Of a DNA stretch of 64,000 bases, positions 6,696 through 15,299 are shown piece after piece. Origin of the DNA: Planctomycetota bacterium. GTDB lineage: Bacteria; Planctomycetota; Phycisphaerae; Phycisphaerales; SM1A02. The stretch covers positions 1 to 64,000 of the forward strand of contig VGYB01000002.1 of the NCBI GenBank assembly GCA_016873115.1. The letters are read 5' to 3'. Within the stretch, counting starts at the first letter, position 1; every line of letters begins with the position of its first letter. The position numbers and the translations under genes were made by a program. The notes under the pieces were generated by a model. It saw nothing but the letters and a program-made list of their open reading frames with translations. It searched no databases and was not told the DNA's origin.

Positions 6696-7838
6696 ATGAG
6701 CCACCCACTTGAACACCTGATCTCTGACCGCGCCCGCGGCATGCAGCCCAGCGGCATCCGACGCATTCTCGAATCGGGGCTCAAGCTCAAGAACCCCATC
6801 AACCTCAGCATCGGCCAGCCGGACTTCCCGGTGCCCGAACGGATGAAGCAGGCCGCGATCGATGCGATCCGCAATGATCGCAATGGCTACTCGCTCACGG
6901 TTGGCGTGCCCGAACTCCTCGAGTCGGCGTGGGCGCAGGTGGGGCGTGAATTCGGTTGGCACAACGATGGCTCGCTGGGCCTCTTCATCAACTCAGGGAC
7001 GAGTGGCGCGTTGCTGCTGATGGCGATGGCGCTGCTCGATCCGGGCGATGAGTTCGTGATGCCCGATCCCTTCTTTCTTCACTATCCGCAGCTGTGCCAC
7101 ATGACCAACAGCGTGCCGGTGTTCTGCGATACATACCCGGACTTCCGCATGACGGCTGACCGCATCGAGCGGTGCATCACGCCCAGGACCAAGGCCGTGC
7201 TCATCTGCAGCCCGAGCAACCCTTGCGGCACCGTGCTGGCCGAGGCTGAGTTGCGCGACATCGTCGATCTGTGCCGAGGACGGAACCTGCAGCTCGTCAG
7301 CGACGAGATCTACGACCAGTTTGTCTATGGCATGCCCGGAGCGCCGAGTCCGGCGCGGTGCTCGAGGGATGTGCTCGTCATCCGCGGCTTCGGCAAGACC
7401 TATGGCTGCACGGGCTGGCGCCTGGGCTACTCCGCGGGGCCGATCCACCTCATTCAGCAGATGACCAAGCTCCAGCAGTACACCTATGTCTGTGCGCCAA
7501 CGCCGCTGCAGGTGGCGGCGGCCCACGCGCATCGCTGCGACCTTTCGGATGCTCTCTCGGGCTATGAGCGCCGCCGTGACATGGTGCTCAAGGCATTCGA
7601 CGGCGTGGTCGACCTGCCCAAGCCCGAGGGTGCGTTCTACGCCTTCGTGCCTGTGCCTGAGCGGCTGGGCATGACGGGCACGCAGTTTTGCGAGAGAGCG
7701 CTCGAGCGGCGTGTGCTCGTGGTTCCCGGCGGCGTGTTCAGTGCGCGCGACACGCACTTCCGCATCTCGTACGCGGTGAACGATGCGCAGTTGGCCGAGG
7801 GGTTGGCGATCCTGCGCGACCTGATGCTGGGGACCTGA
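6696..7838 (+). CDS. class I/II PLP-dependent aminotransferase
   Basis: A 380-residue fold-type I aminotransferase. Key features are INLSIGQPDFPVPERM at the substrate end, CSPSNPCGTV with the Asn that contacts PLP, VSDEIYDQFVYG with the Asp for the pyridine nitrogen, and GFGKTYGCTGWRLGY with the Schiff-base Lys. It belongs with aspartate aminotransferase-like enzymes; the substrate cannot be read from sequence. It has its own promoter with a leader hairpin. Confidence 0.88.
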   Translation: MSHPLEHLISDRARGMQPSGIRRILESGLKLKNPINLSIGQPDFPVPERMKQAAIDAIRNDRNGYSLTVGVPELLESAWAQVGREFGWHNDGSLGLFINSGTSGALLLMAMALLDPGDEFVMPDPFFLHYPQLCHMTNSVPVFCDTYPDFRMTADRIERCITPRTKAVLICSPSNPCGTVLAEAELRDIVDLCRGRNLQLVSDEIYDQFVYGMPGAPSPARCSRDVLVIRGFGKTYGCTGWRLGYSAGPIHLIQQMTKLQQYTYVCAPTPLQVAAAHAHRCDLSDALSGYERRRDMVLKAFDGVVDLPKPEGAFYAFVPVPERLGMTGTQFCERALERRVLVVPGGVFSARDTHFRISYAVNDAQLAEGLAILRDLMLGT

Positions 7839-7965
7839 TCGGTCCAGTTGCCGCAGCCGCGGCGGCCCGTTCCACGATGGCCCCACGAACGACCACGCCC
7901 GAATTCGAGGCCGGGGCGTTGCCGTCGGTTGGAACTCTCGCAGGCCCGCTCCGTCGGGCGATCGA

Positions 7966-8178
7966 TCAATCCTTCTTCGGGGGCTCGACGCCTCGCGCAG
8001 TGTCAGATGACTGGAGCTTGCGGTTGGCGTTGAAGGCATCGTCGGGCGCCTGGACGGGTACTGCAGGCGGCTTGCGCTTCTGATCTTCACGGATTGCCGT
8101 ACTCGACGAGCCGCCGCCACCGCAGGCGGTCAGCAGGGATGCTCCGAGGATGCTGCACAGGGTCAGTGTCTTCTTCAT
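7966..8178 (-). CDS. small lipoprotein
   Basis: A 70-residue protein with a lipoprotein signal, LGASLLTAC, Cys19 followed by a Gly/Ser spacer. The mature part is short, polar and without a recognisable domain. AAGGAG lies 7 bases before the ATG. The 127 bases between it and the convergent aminotransferase gene hold nothing I recognise. Confidence 0.7.
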   Translation of the reverse strand: MKKTLTLCSILGASLLTACGGGGSSSTAIREDQKRKPPAVPVQAPDDAFNANRKLQSSDTARGVEPPKKD

Positions 8179-8223
8179 CGGTAAACTCCTTGCGGGACAT
8201 GATACCAGAAAGACGACGCGGGG

Positions 8224-10014
8224 TCAGCGATGGTTCACGCCAAGAGCCGCAGGAAGTTCGTTTGGCGACAGCCACCTCCACTGGGTGTGGAAGGTGTCAT
8301 CGTTGTCGGCCACACCGATGTTGATCCCACGGATGCCCTTGAGGAGCCCGGGGGGGATCGTGCATCGTGCCGACCAGCCATCGGTTGATGGCACGCGCTC
8401 GAAGGTCGGACCGCTTGTCATCCCAAGCACCGAGCCGGTCGAGGGCTCCCAGGTCCACGATGCGGGCTCGCCTGCGCCGTAGAGGCGGATCGCGAGGGCA
8501 TCGACCAGGGGGTTCGTGGCCCGGTCGCGGCGCTTGGTGGCCGCGGGGAAGGACTCGGCAACACGGTCGTCGGGGACCCGCACCGTCAGGATCAGCGACT
8601 CGCCGGCCCGTTCGGCGACGATCGTCGGCGGCGCGTCGTCGGTGGCATACGGGGTCCACTCCCACTCCTCGAGCGGCATGGGAACGCCGGGGATGAGCGT
8701 GCGGGCGATCGGCAACCGGCGTCGAACGGCAACCGGGACCGTGCGTCCCTTCGAGTCGGTGAACGAGAGCTCGATCACGGCTTCGGGGGCCCGAAGCGGA
8801 TCCTTGAGCGCCGGGCAGTCGATGGACAGCGGAATCGTGGCCTTGCTGCGCGGAGCGATCGTGACCGGCGCCATCGAGTCGAGCGTGATCGGGGTGTCCA
8901 GGTCGGTCACCGCGGGGTTGTGCGTGTCTCGGGGCGTCCGGCTGACGGCCGGCTCGCCGGGCACGATCCACTCCTCGCCGCTGCCGTCACGCAGCCGGAC
9001 CACGGCCGTGATCGGTTGATCGATCGGATTGCTGACGGTGACCGTGAGCGGTGCATCCTCCAGGCCGCGAAGGCCGGGCTCCGCCAGCGAACCGGCGATC
9101 GTGACCGTCTTCGCGTCGCGCTTGAGGTTGAAGGCGCGCTCCTGGTCCTCGGCCACGATGAAGTCGCCCGGCAGCGTGGCGCCGGCGAATTGGTGCCAGA
9201 CCTCGGCGGCTCCATCCTTGAGGTCGAGCATCGAGATGTGCTGGAGCTGGCCAGTGAGCGGGTGCTGGTCGATCGCGCCGCCGCATGTGCCGAGGATGTG
9301 GTACTGCACGCCGTCGCGGTCTGGATCGCGTTGCATGCTGTGGAAGTGGCCCGCGATCACGGCGATGGTGCCGGACGGTGCGAGCAGCGGGTGCACGCGC
9401 TCGTCCCAGCCCACCTCACGGTAGCGCCACAGCGGCCGGTGCATGAGCAGGATCGTCGGCACACCGCGCGACTTGGCGCGATCGAGCTGTCCCTTGAGCC
9501 AGGTGAACTGCTCATCGCCGAGCTGGATTGAACGGTCGTCCAGGTTCTCGTCGGAGTAGAGAATGATCGTCGTCAGCCGGTCAAGATCGACCGCGTACCA
9601 GAGTGGGCCGACCTCGCGTCGATAGAGCTCGGCGAAACGGCGGTCGTTGGGATCGCGCGTTCCTGCAATCACATCGTGATTGCCCGCAGTCGGATACCAC
9701 GGCATGTCGAGCGCCTTCACGCGCGAGAGGTAGGCATCCATCTGCGACTGCCACACCTCGGGTCGGCGCGTGTAGCCCTGGATCAGGTCGCCTACGCAGA
9801 AGACGACATCGGGCTTGAGCCGGTTCAGGTCCTCGACCGCGGCGTCGAGGTAGGGCAGTCCCCAGTCGCGGCCCGTGGTGCGATCGGGCAGGATCGCGAG
9901 GCGCAGGTCACGCTTCGGTGACGGTGCCTGCACCACCTGGCCTTCGCGCGCCCCGCCATCCGGGGCGTTGGTGAAGGGTGGCACGCAGATCCACGCCAAG
10001 AGGAGTGCAAGCAT
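8224..10014 (-). CDS. secreted calcineurin-like metallophosphoesterase
   Basis: A 596-residue protein with metallophosphatase motifs in order: VVFCVGDLIQGY, PTAGNHDV and VIAGHFHSM, which supply the metal-binding Asp, Asn and His residues. The enzyme should hydrolyse phosphate esters outside the cytoplasm. The N-terminus MLALLLAWICVPPF looks like a short signal peptide. An in-frame ATG at 10083 would give a longer but less signal-like start, so the start is uncertain. The C-terminal about 300 residues form beta-rich domains, the last resembling CBM9-like modules of secreted enzymes. Confidence 0.8.
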   Translation of the reverse strand: MLALLLAWICVPPFTNAPDGGAREGQVVQAPSPKRDLRLAILPDRTTGRDWGLPYLDAAVEDLNRLKPDVVFCVGDLIQGYTRRPEVWQSQMDAYLSRVKALDMPWYPTAGNHDVIAGTRDPNDRRFAELYRREVGPLWYAVDLDRLTTIILYSDENLDDRSIQLGDEQFTWLKGQLDRAKSRGVPTILLMHRPLWRYREVGWDERVHPLLAPSGTIAVIAGHFHSMQRDPDRDGVQYHILGTCGGAIDQHPLTGQLQHISMLDLKDGAAEVWHQFAGATLPGDFIVAEDQERAFNLKRDAKTVTIAGSLAEPGLRGLEDAPLTVTVSNPIDQPITAVVRLRDGSGEEWIVPGEPAVSRTPRDTHNPAVTDLDTPITLDSMAPVTIAPRSKATIPLSIDCPALKDPLRAPEAVIELSFTDSKGRTVPVAVRRRLPIARTLIPGVPMPLEEWEWTPYATDDAPPTIVAERAGESLILTVRVPDDRVAESFPAATKRRDRATNPLVDALAIRLYGAGEPASWTWEPSTGSVLGMTSGPTFERVPSTDGWSARCTIPPGLLKGIRGINIGVADNDDTFHTQWRWLSPNELPAALGVNHR

Positions 10015-10070
10015 GGGTGGATGATCCGTGCGGGGTCGCGTGTCGGCAACCCGGTCGGCCAACGAAATAC

Positions 10071-10100
10071 TCCGCTGACCCAACGGATCGGGTCAGCGGA
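10071..10100 (-). terminator. possible terminator hairpin
   Basis: TCCGCTGACCC (10071-10081) pairs perfectly with GGGTCAGCGGA (10090-10100) across an 8-base loop. Read on the minus strand it is followed by GTATTTCGTT, a weak T-rich tail. It lies between the pyrF operon, which ends at 10215, and the phosphoesterase gene. It could end that operon or act in the phosphoesterase leader. Confidence 0.45.
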
Positions 10101-10214
10101 GCGGAGGGGAGAAAGATGCTTGGTTGGGCAGCGCGCACCTTGGCTGCACGGTGTTATTCGTCAGCACTCCCTCCCAACCTTCAAATTTGCGCCCCCCCGG
10201 CACCCCAGGTCCGG

Positions 10215-10670
10215 TCATGGTGTGGCGATTGCACCCCTGATTGAGCGCAGCGGTACGGGGCGGCGTGAGGCGAGATCCACCAGAGCCCACGCTGTAAGTG
10301 CAGTCAGCACAATCTGTTCCGTTGGCCTCCAGATTGCCGTTCGACGCCAGGCGCGCGCGCCATCGACTCGCTCGATCCAGGTGGCTGCGTGCAGGTGGTC
10401 GCCCGCGAAGCACTCGGCTCGGAAATCGAGTTCGTGCCGAGCCACGAACCACATGCGGCCGGTGTGGAGCATCTCCGGCCGTCCATGGCCGAGCTCGACG
10501 GCGTGGAGCGCGGCGAGTTCATCGACCCATCGCACATACTCGGCGTTGTTCACATGCGCGACTCCCGAACTCAGCCGAACGCCATCGACCGTGGCGTGGG
10601 CGGTGCACGCGCCTGCTGGGAGTCCAAGCCGGCTCGGTCGCGGCAGGGCTGGATTGAGGAGCCACTCCAT
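10215..10670 (-). CDS. acyl-CoA thioesterase (4HBT hotdog fold)
   Basis: A 151-residue hotdog protein. AHVNNAEYVRWVDEL near residues 38-52 is the typical 4-hydroxybenzoyl-CoA thioesterase-like motif (HVNNxxY), and a later stretch, FRAECFAGDHLHAATWIERV, fits the long strand region. It probably cleaves acyl-CoA esters; the substrate is unknown. The start overlaps the DUF971 stop by one base (TGATG), so it is the last gene of a coupled operon. Confidence 0.8.
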   Translation of the reverse strand: MEWLLNPALPRPSRLGLPAGACTAHATVDGVRLSSGVAHVNNAEYVRWVDELAALHAVELGHGRPEMLHTGRMWFVARHELDFRAECFAGDHLHAATWIERVDGARAWRRTAIWRPTEQIVLTALTAWALVDLASRRPVPLRSIRGAIATP

Positions 10671-11002
10671 CAGCCGATCGGTCCCTGGGGATCAAGGCTC
10701 CGCAGGTACCGCCATGAGTAGATGCCGGTGTCGTGACCGTCGATGAAGCGGATCCTGAGTGCATAGTTGCCCACGAGCTCGATCGATTCGGCACGGATCG
10801 GCGCGTCGAAGGTCCGCGAGGGCAGCACCGTGAGCGGGTTCGAGGCCATCTCCTCGCGCAACTGGCGCTGGTCGGCGCTGGGGGACATGCGTCGGAGCAG
10901 GGCGACAGGCAGCCGGCTCAGGTGACCGTCGTCCCAGGTGATCGAGAGTGCCTCGTCGCGGACCAGGTCCAGATGCACCGGGCGCGGATCCATTGCCGTC
11001 AT
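10670..11002 (-). CDS. DUF971 domain protein
   Basis: A 110-residue protein matching DUF971, related to the N-terminal zinc-binding domain of gamma-butyrobetaine hydroxylase. LSITWDDGHLSRLPVALLRR and IRFIDGHDTGIYSWRYLRSL are the family hallmarks. DUF971 proteins often occur near iron-sulfur or apbC-type genes; the role is unclear. The ATG at 11002 overlaps the stop of the binding-protein gene (ATGA). A second ATG at 10993 is possible. Confidence 0.8.
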   Translation of the reverse strand: MTAMDPRPVHLDLVRDEALSITWDDGHLSRLPVALLRRMSPSADQRQLREEMASNPLTVLPSRTFDAPIRAESIELVGNYALRIRFIDGHDTGIYSWRYLRSLDPQGPIG

Positions 11003-12570
11003 GGCACGGCTGCCTGCGCCACCCAGCGTGCCTGCTCGGCCACCAACGCTGCACAGCGTCGGCGCAGGTCGATCGCCGGCGAAGCGCCAGCGGGCCACAG
11101 ACCGTCGTCCTTCCACTCGCCCTTCAGCCAACCGGTCCGCAGCGTGGCGATGTTGGCGGGATCCCACAGTGCCATGGTGGTGCCGCCGGGTGCGGGGAGC
11201 ACCGGCATGGCATCGAAGGCGGTCAGCATGGCCTTGAGTTCAGGATCGCTCACCTCCTCCGCGCGAACCAGTTCGGCGTGCTCACCCGGCTTGGGCTTGG
11301 GGTACGCGGGATGCTCGATGATCCGGCGCCACATCGCACGCAGCGCCTTGTGATGATCGATGCACAGGCCGCTGAAGAGCGGCCCGATGAAGCTGCGCAT
11401 GTTCGAGTCCTTCGAGAGCGGTGCAGCGACCTCGAAGGGATCGATGCCATCGATCGTCTCGGTCACGAATCGGCCGATGAAGCGCCGGGTGGCTGGCAGC
11501 CGACGGAGCTCATACTGCTCCGGTCCGTCGATGCGGCCCGAGTATCCGCGCGGCAGTTGCCAGAGTGCCTGCGCCTCGTCGCTGATGCAGAACTCGATGA
11601 AGCGGCGGGAGAGTTGAGGGTTCGGCGCACCACGCAGCATCGCGACCGGGTCGGCATCGATGGCCGTCTCGCCAACCGGATCGACGAAGGCCAGGCGGCC
11701 GTCAGGCTCCTTGCCGGCCAAGCGGGCGTCATCGATCAGTGCCTGGGCCTCGAAGCGACCGTAGAAGTCGATGCAGACGCCGACCGCGGCCTCGCCATCG
11801 GCCACATCGATGGGGATGCGGCTGCTCGATGCAGCGATGGTGCGCGCGTTGGCGGCGGCTCGACGCAGGATCCGCCAGCCATCCTGCCAACCGCACCGAC
11901 GCAGGATCGTTTCGAAGGCCGTCGCCACCGAACCTGACTGCGAGGGGTTCACCATCGCCACCCAGCCGGTCAGGCGCGGATCGGCCAGATCTTGCCAGCG
12001 CGAAGGAACCGGTACCCCGAGCGGCTCGAGCAGCCGAGCGTTGTAGACCATGCCGAAACTCGAGAGCGCTGCGCCGTACCACGCTCCGTTCGGTGCATAG
12101 AGTTGATTGCCCGCGATGTCGTTGTCGCCGTAGGCCATGTTGAGGAAGCCCTCGGGGAGCACCACGGGTTCAAGCACGGTCGCGGAACGCACTTCGCCAT
12201 CCACCGTCACGCTGACCGGCTTGGACAGGAGATCGAACTCGTAACTGCCGCCACCGAAGAGCAGGTCGGCATCGCCACCCACGGGCTTGCCGGTGAGCAG
12301 GTCGTTTTCAACGCTTGCCAGGAGCATTCGGCGGATCTCGCTCGTCCCGCCGGGGGTGCTCCAGACCACGGCTGCCGGCGTGCCATGCACGCGCTCGTGC
12401 CAGCGTGCGAATGCGCGGCCGAACTCATGGCGGATCTGCTCGTTGTGGGGTGTGATGACCACGATGCTCGGCACGCCCTTGGCGACGCCTGGTGCGCTGC
12501 GCCGAAGTGCCAAGGGCAGCGTCACCAGCGTCACGATGAAGGCGCCGATCAGGAGCCGTGGAAGGTTCAT
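10999..12570 (-). CDS. ABC transporter substrate-binding protein, ferric-iron type
   Basis: A 523-residue extracytoplasmic protein with an N-terminal signal or anchor (LLIGAFIVTLVTLPLAL). The periplasmic binding fold is seen in IVVITPHNEQIRHEFGRAF, DADLLFGGG and RWQDLADPRLTGWVAMVNPS, the last being characteristic of AfuA/FbpA-like iron-binding proteins. No permease or ATPase gene is in the window. It is coupled on both sides (ATGA with pyrF and with DUF971). The protein is long for the family (usually about 340-450), with an extra C-terminal region. Confidence 0.8.
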   Translation of the reverse strand: MNLPRLLIGAFIVTLVTLPLALRRSAPGVAKGVPSIVVITPHNEQIRHEFGRAFARWHERVHGTPAAVVWSTPGGTSEIRRMLLASVENDLLTGKPVGGDADLLFGGGSYEFDLLSKPVSVTVDGEVRSATVLEPVVLPEGFLNMAYGDNDIAGNQLYAPNGAWYGAALSSFGMVYNARLLEPLGVPVPSRWQDLADPRLTGWVAMVNPSQSGSVATAFETILRRCGWQDGWRILRRAAANARTIAASSSRIPIDVADGEAAVGVCIDFYGRFEAQALIDDARLAGKEPDGRLAFVDPVGETAIDADPVAMLRGAPNPQLSRRFIEFCISDEAQALWQLPRGYSGRIDGPEQYELRRLPATRRFIGRFVTETIDGIDPFEVAAPLSKDSNMRSFIGPLFSGLCIDHHKALRAMWRRIIEHPAYPKPKPGEHAELVRAEEVSDPELKAMLTAFDAMPVLPAPGGTTMALWDPANIATLRTGWLKGEWKDDGLWPAGASPAIDLRRRCAALVAEQARWVAQAAVP

Positions 12571-13424
12571 GCGCGCAGCCCTTCTGCGAGCTCGCGGTGC
12601 GTGGATTCGGCGGCACGACGGATCGAGCCTGCCCAGTCATCCCCGCCGTTCGAGAACGCGTAGATGATGCTTCGGCTTGCGGTGATGATCGCGCCACGCC
12701 CATCGGCGTTGAAGCACGGCTTGATGTCGGCGATGCCGCCACCCTGTGCTCCGTAGCCAGGAACCAGAAACAGCGTGTGCGGCATGCGGCCTCGAAGTCG
12801 CGCGGCATCGGCCGGCTTGGTGGCGGCCACGACGGCCCCGAGGGAGTTGTAGCCCGCACCACCGATGGTGTGCTTGCCCGCGTCGGCCACGAGGTCAGCC
12901 ACGGCTTCGGCGACCGAGCGGCCATCGCCAAGCCGCAGCGACTGCAGCGCGTCGCCGCCGGGATTGCTCGTGCGGACGAGCGCGAAGGCTCCGTGATCAT
13001 GCTTGACGAAGGGAGCCAAGCCGTCGGCGCCGAGATAGGAGTTGACCGTGACCCAGTCGGCGTGAGCGGCTTCGAAGGCTGCAGCCGCGTAGTGCTCTGC
13101 GCTGATGCCGATGTCACCGCGCTTGGCATCGAGGATCACCTCGTAGCCATGCTCACGGGCCGCGGCAAGCGTGGCCGCAAGCGCCTTCATGCCATCGACG
13201 CCGTAGCGCTCGTAGCAGGCGCTCTGGATCTTCACGACCGGGGCCACACGCACGCAGGCCGCGAGGACCGCGAGCGAGAACGACTCGATCGCCGAGGCCG
13301 GGCGGGTGGCGCCCCGCGTCTGGAGCGCCGCGGGCAACTTGCCCAGCACCGGGTCAAGCCCCACGCACAGGGGTGCGCCGCAGCGCTGGACCGCGGAGAG
13401 CAATCGATCGGCCACGTGCGTCAT
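12567..13424 (-). CDS. pyrF: orotidine 5'-phosphate decarboxylase (type 2)
   Basis: A 285-residue enzyme for the last step of UMP synthesis. The catalytic signature DAKRGDIG is present, as are LCVGLDPVLGKLP at the N-terminus and GAQGGG near the C-terminal phosphate site. Length and ASAIESFSLAV place it in the longer PyrF subfamily 2. TACACT lies seven bases before the ATG on the minus strand, with no Shine-Dalgarno. It is the first gene of a four-gene coupled operon. Confidence 0.93.
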   Translation of the reverse strand: MTHVADRLLSAVQRCGAPLCVGLDPVLGKLPAALQTRGATRPASAIESFSLAVLAACVRVAPVVKIQSACYERYGVDGMKALAATLAAAREHGYEVILDAKRGDIGISAEHYAAAAFEAAHADWVTVNSYLGADGLAPFVKHDHGAFALVRTSNPGGDALQSLRLGDGRSVAEAVADLVADAGKHTIGGAGYNSLGAVVAATKPADAARLRGRMPHTLFLVPGYGAQGGGIADIKPCFNADGRGAIITASRSIIYAFSNGGDDWAGSIRRAAESTHRELAEGLRA

Positions 13425-13431
13425 GTGGAAG

Positions 13432-13475
13432 AGTGTACGGAGCCTCGGCACGATCGGGCGGTTGCGCCCTACGCT
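13432..13475. promoter_or_regulatory. divergent leaderless-type promoters for pyrF and cinA
   Basis: TACACT on minus (13432-13437) lies seven bases from the pyrF ATG, and TACGCT on plus (13470-13475) lies six bases from the cinA ATG at 13482. Neither start has a Shine-Dalgarno. Confidence 0.55.
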
Positions 13476-13481
13476 TGCCGC

Positions 13482-14747
13482 ATGGCCACGGCTGCCATCT
13501 TCTCGGTTGGTGACGAACTCTCGCTCGGCCAGTCGCTTGACACGCATGCGCAGTGGCTGTCGCAGCGGCTGGTGGAGCTTGGCGTGGTCCCGATCCTGCA
13601 CGCGACCGTGGGTGACGATGAGCGGGGGCTGGTCGATGCACTCGCCAGCGCCATGGTTCGCGCCGAGGTGATCGTGATCACCGGCGGGCTCGGGCCGACC
13701 GCCGACGACCTGACGCGTGAAGCCCTCGCGGCACTGGCCGGCCCGGGGCTGGTGCACGATCCCGAGGCCGAGGTGGCGATCCGAGCGCGCTTCGAGGCGC
13801 GAGGGCGTCCTCTGCCCGACAGCAACCTGAAGCAGGCCCTGCGTCCACCCTGGATGCGCATGATCCCAAATCCGCTCGGGACAGCCCCAGGTCTCCTGGG
13901 CACGCTCGATGGCGTGCTCGTGGCAAGCCTGCCGGGCCCCCCCGACGAGATGCACCCCATGTGGCGCGATCATGTCGCTAGAGCGGTGAGTGCGCACATC
14001 GGTCAGGTGCCGGTGCGGTGTGAAACGGTGCTCGCCTGCGGCCTGCCCGAGAGCGTTGCTGCCGAGCGGCTCGGAGCGATGATGGATCGCGGCCGCAATC
14101 CGATGGTGGGGATCACGGTGAGCGGCACCACGCTCGCGGCGCGCATCCGTGCGACCGGTGAGGCATGCACTGATGGCTCGGTCGAGTCGACCATCGCTGC
14201 GGTCGAGGCGGCGTGGGGGCCGCTCTGCTTCGGCCGCGATGCCGACACGCTGGCAGGATCGATCGGTGCCTTGCTCACCGAGAGGAAGGCCTCCGTCGCC
14301 ACCTGCGAGAGCTGCACCGGTGGCGGGGTGGCCCGAGCGCTGACGGCCGTCTCCGGGTCGAGCTCGTGGTTCGGGTCGGGCTGGATTACCTACGCCAACG
14401 AGGCCAAGGTGCAGCTCGGCATCGATCCGACACTCATCGAGCGTCACGGTGCCGTGTCGTCCGAGGTCGCCGAAGCGATGGCGCGTTCGGCAGCGCGTGC
14501 GGCGGGCGCACGGTTCGGGGTGGCCACGACCGGTGTGGCGGGGCCGACGGGCGGCAGCGAAGCGAAGCCTGTCGGCACCGTCTGGATCCAGGTGCACGAT
14601 GAGACGGTGTCGTTGCGACCTCGGCGCTTCCTCATCACCGGCGATCGGACCATGATCCGTGATCGGGCCACCGCGCTTGCCCAAGTCATGCTGCGGCTGG
14701 CCATCATCGGTCGCGAGGAGCGAACGCTGCTGTGGGAGGTCGGATGA
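13482..14747 (+). CDS. cinA: CinA-like protein / nicotinamide-nucleotide amidase
   Basis: A 421-residue two-domain CinA. The N-terminal molybdopterin-binding-like domain shows SVGDELSLGQSLDTHAQWL and ITGGLGPTADDLTREALA. The C-terminal amidase domain shows ATCESCTGGGVARALTAVSG, with the catalytic Ser, and GVAGPTGGSEAKPVGTVW. CinA recycles NMN to nicotinate mononucleotide, and the N-terminal domain can act on ADP-ribose. The start is leaderless-like. Its stop overlaps the folK ATG. Confidence 0.92.
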   Translation: MATAAIFSVGDELSLGQSLDTHAQWLSQRLVELGVVPILHATVGDDERGLVDALASAMVRAEVIVITGGLGPTADDLTREALAALAGPGLVHDPEAEVAIRARFEARGRPLPDSNLKQALRPPWMRMIPNPLGTAPGLLGTLDGVLVASLPGPPDEMHPMWRDHVARAVSAHIGQVPVRCETVLACGLPESVAAERLGAMMDRGRNPMVGITVSGTTLAARIRATGEACTDGSVESTIAAVEAAWGPLCFGRDADTLAGSIGALLTERKASVATCESCTGGGVARALTAVSGSSSWFGSGWITYANEAKVQLGIDPTLIERHGAVSSEVAEAMARSAARAAGARFGVATTGVAGPTGGSEAKPVGTVWIQVHDETVSLRPRRFLITGDRTMIRDRATALAQVMLRLAIIGREERTLLWEVG

Positions 14748-15271
14748 CGGCGACGACCGCCTGCATTGCCCTCGGCAGCAATCTCGATCTTCCCGAAGGT
14801 GACAGCGCGTGGATTCTTGCTGAAGCGGTGCGTCGCTTGAACTCTGCATCGGGCGTCCGTGTGGTGACGGCGAGCTCGATCTACCGCACTGCGCCGGTGG
14901 GGGGGCCGGCTGGGCAGCGTGAGTACTTGAATGCCGTCGCGGTCATCGAGACCACGCACGCGCCCCGCGCACTCCTTGACCTGCTCCTGGCGATCGAGGA
15001 AGGGCTTGGGCGGGTCCGGGATCCAGCGATCCGCAACGGCCCGCGGACCCTGGATCTCGATCTGGTCCTCTTTGCCGATCAGATCATCGATGAGCCCGGT
15101 CTTCATGTGCCGCACCAGCGGTTCGAGGAGCGGCCCTTCGTGCTCCGGCCCTTGCTCGAGGTCCTGCCTCATGCGGTCAACCCTCGCACGGGAAGGGCGT
15201 TAGCATCCGCGCTCCGATCATGTTCGCCTTTGGCAGTGTCGGTGTGCGGCAACCTTGGCGTTCCCCCTTGA
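14744..15271 (+). CDS. folK: 2-amino-4-hydroxy-6-hydroxymethyldihydropteridine diphosphokinase
   Basis: A 175-residue HPPK of folate synthesis, which pyrophosphorylates 6-hydroxymethyl-7,8-dihydropterin. CIALGSNLDLPEGD, IYRTAPVGG and NGPRTLDLDLVLFADQ are the family signature, with the two metal-binding Asp in the last; LHVPHQRFEERPFVL matches the closing motif. ATG 14744 has GGGAGG five bases upstream and overlaps the cinA stop, so it is preferred over the in-frame GTG at 14732. Confidence 0.92.
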   Translation: MTATTACIALGSNLDLPEGDSAWILAEAVRRLNSASGVRVVTASSIYRTAPVGGPAGQREYLNAVAVIETTHAPRALLDLLLAIEEGLGRVRDPAIRNGPRTLDLDLVLFADQIIDEPGLHVPHQRFEERPFVLRPLLEVLPHAVNPRTGRALASALRSCSPLAVSVCGNLGVPP

Positions 15272-15299
15272 GCGGCAATGCGCCGCGATGGAGCCTCAG

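Noticed and set aside
12558-13481. long in-frame extension of cinA upstream of 13482
   Set aside because: It would run antisense through all of pyrF; the ATG at 13482 starts the CinA motif and has TACGCT six bases upstream.
14732-14743. GTG start of folK four codons upstream
   Set aside because: ATG 14744 has GGGAGG at proper spacing and the usual ATGA overlap.
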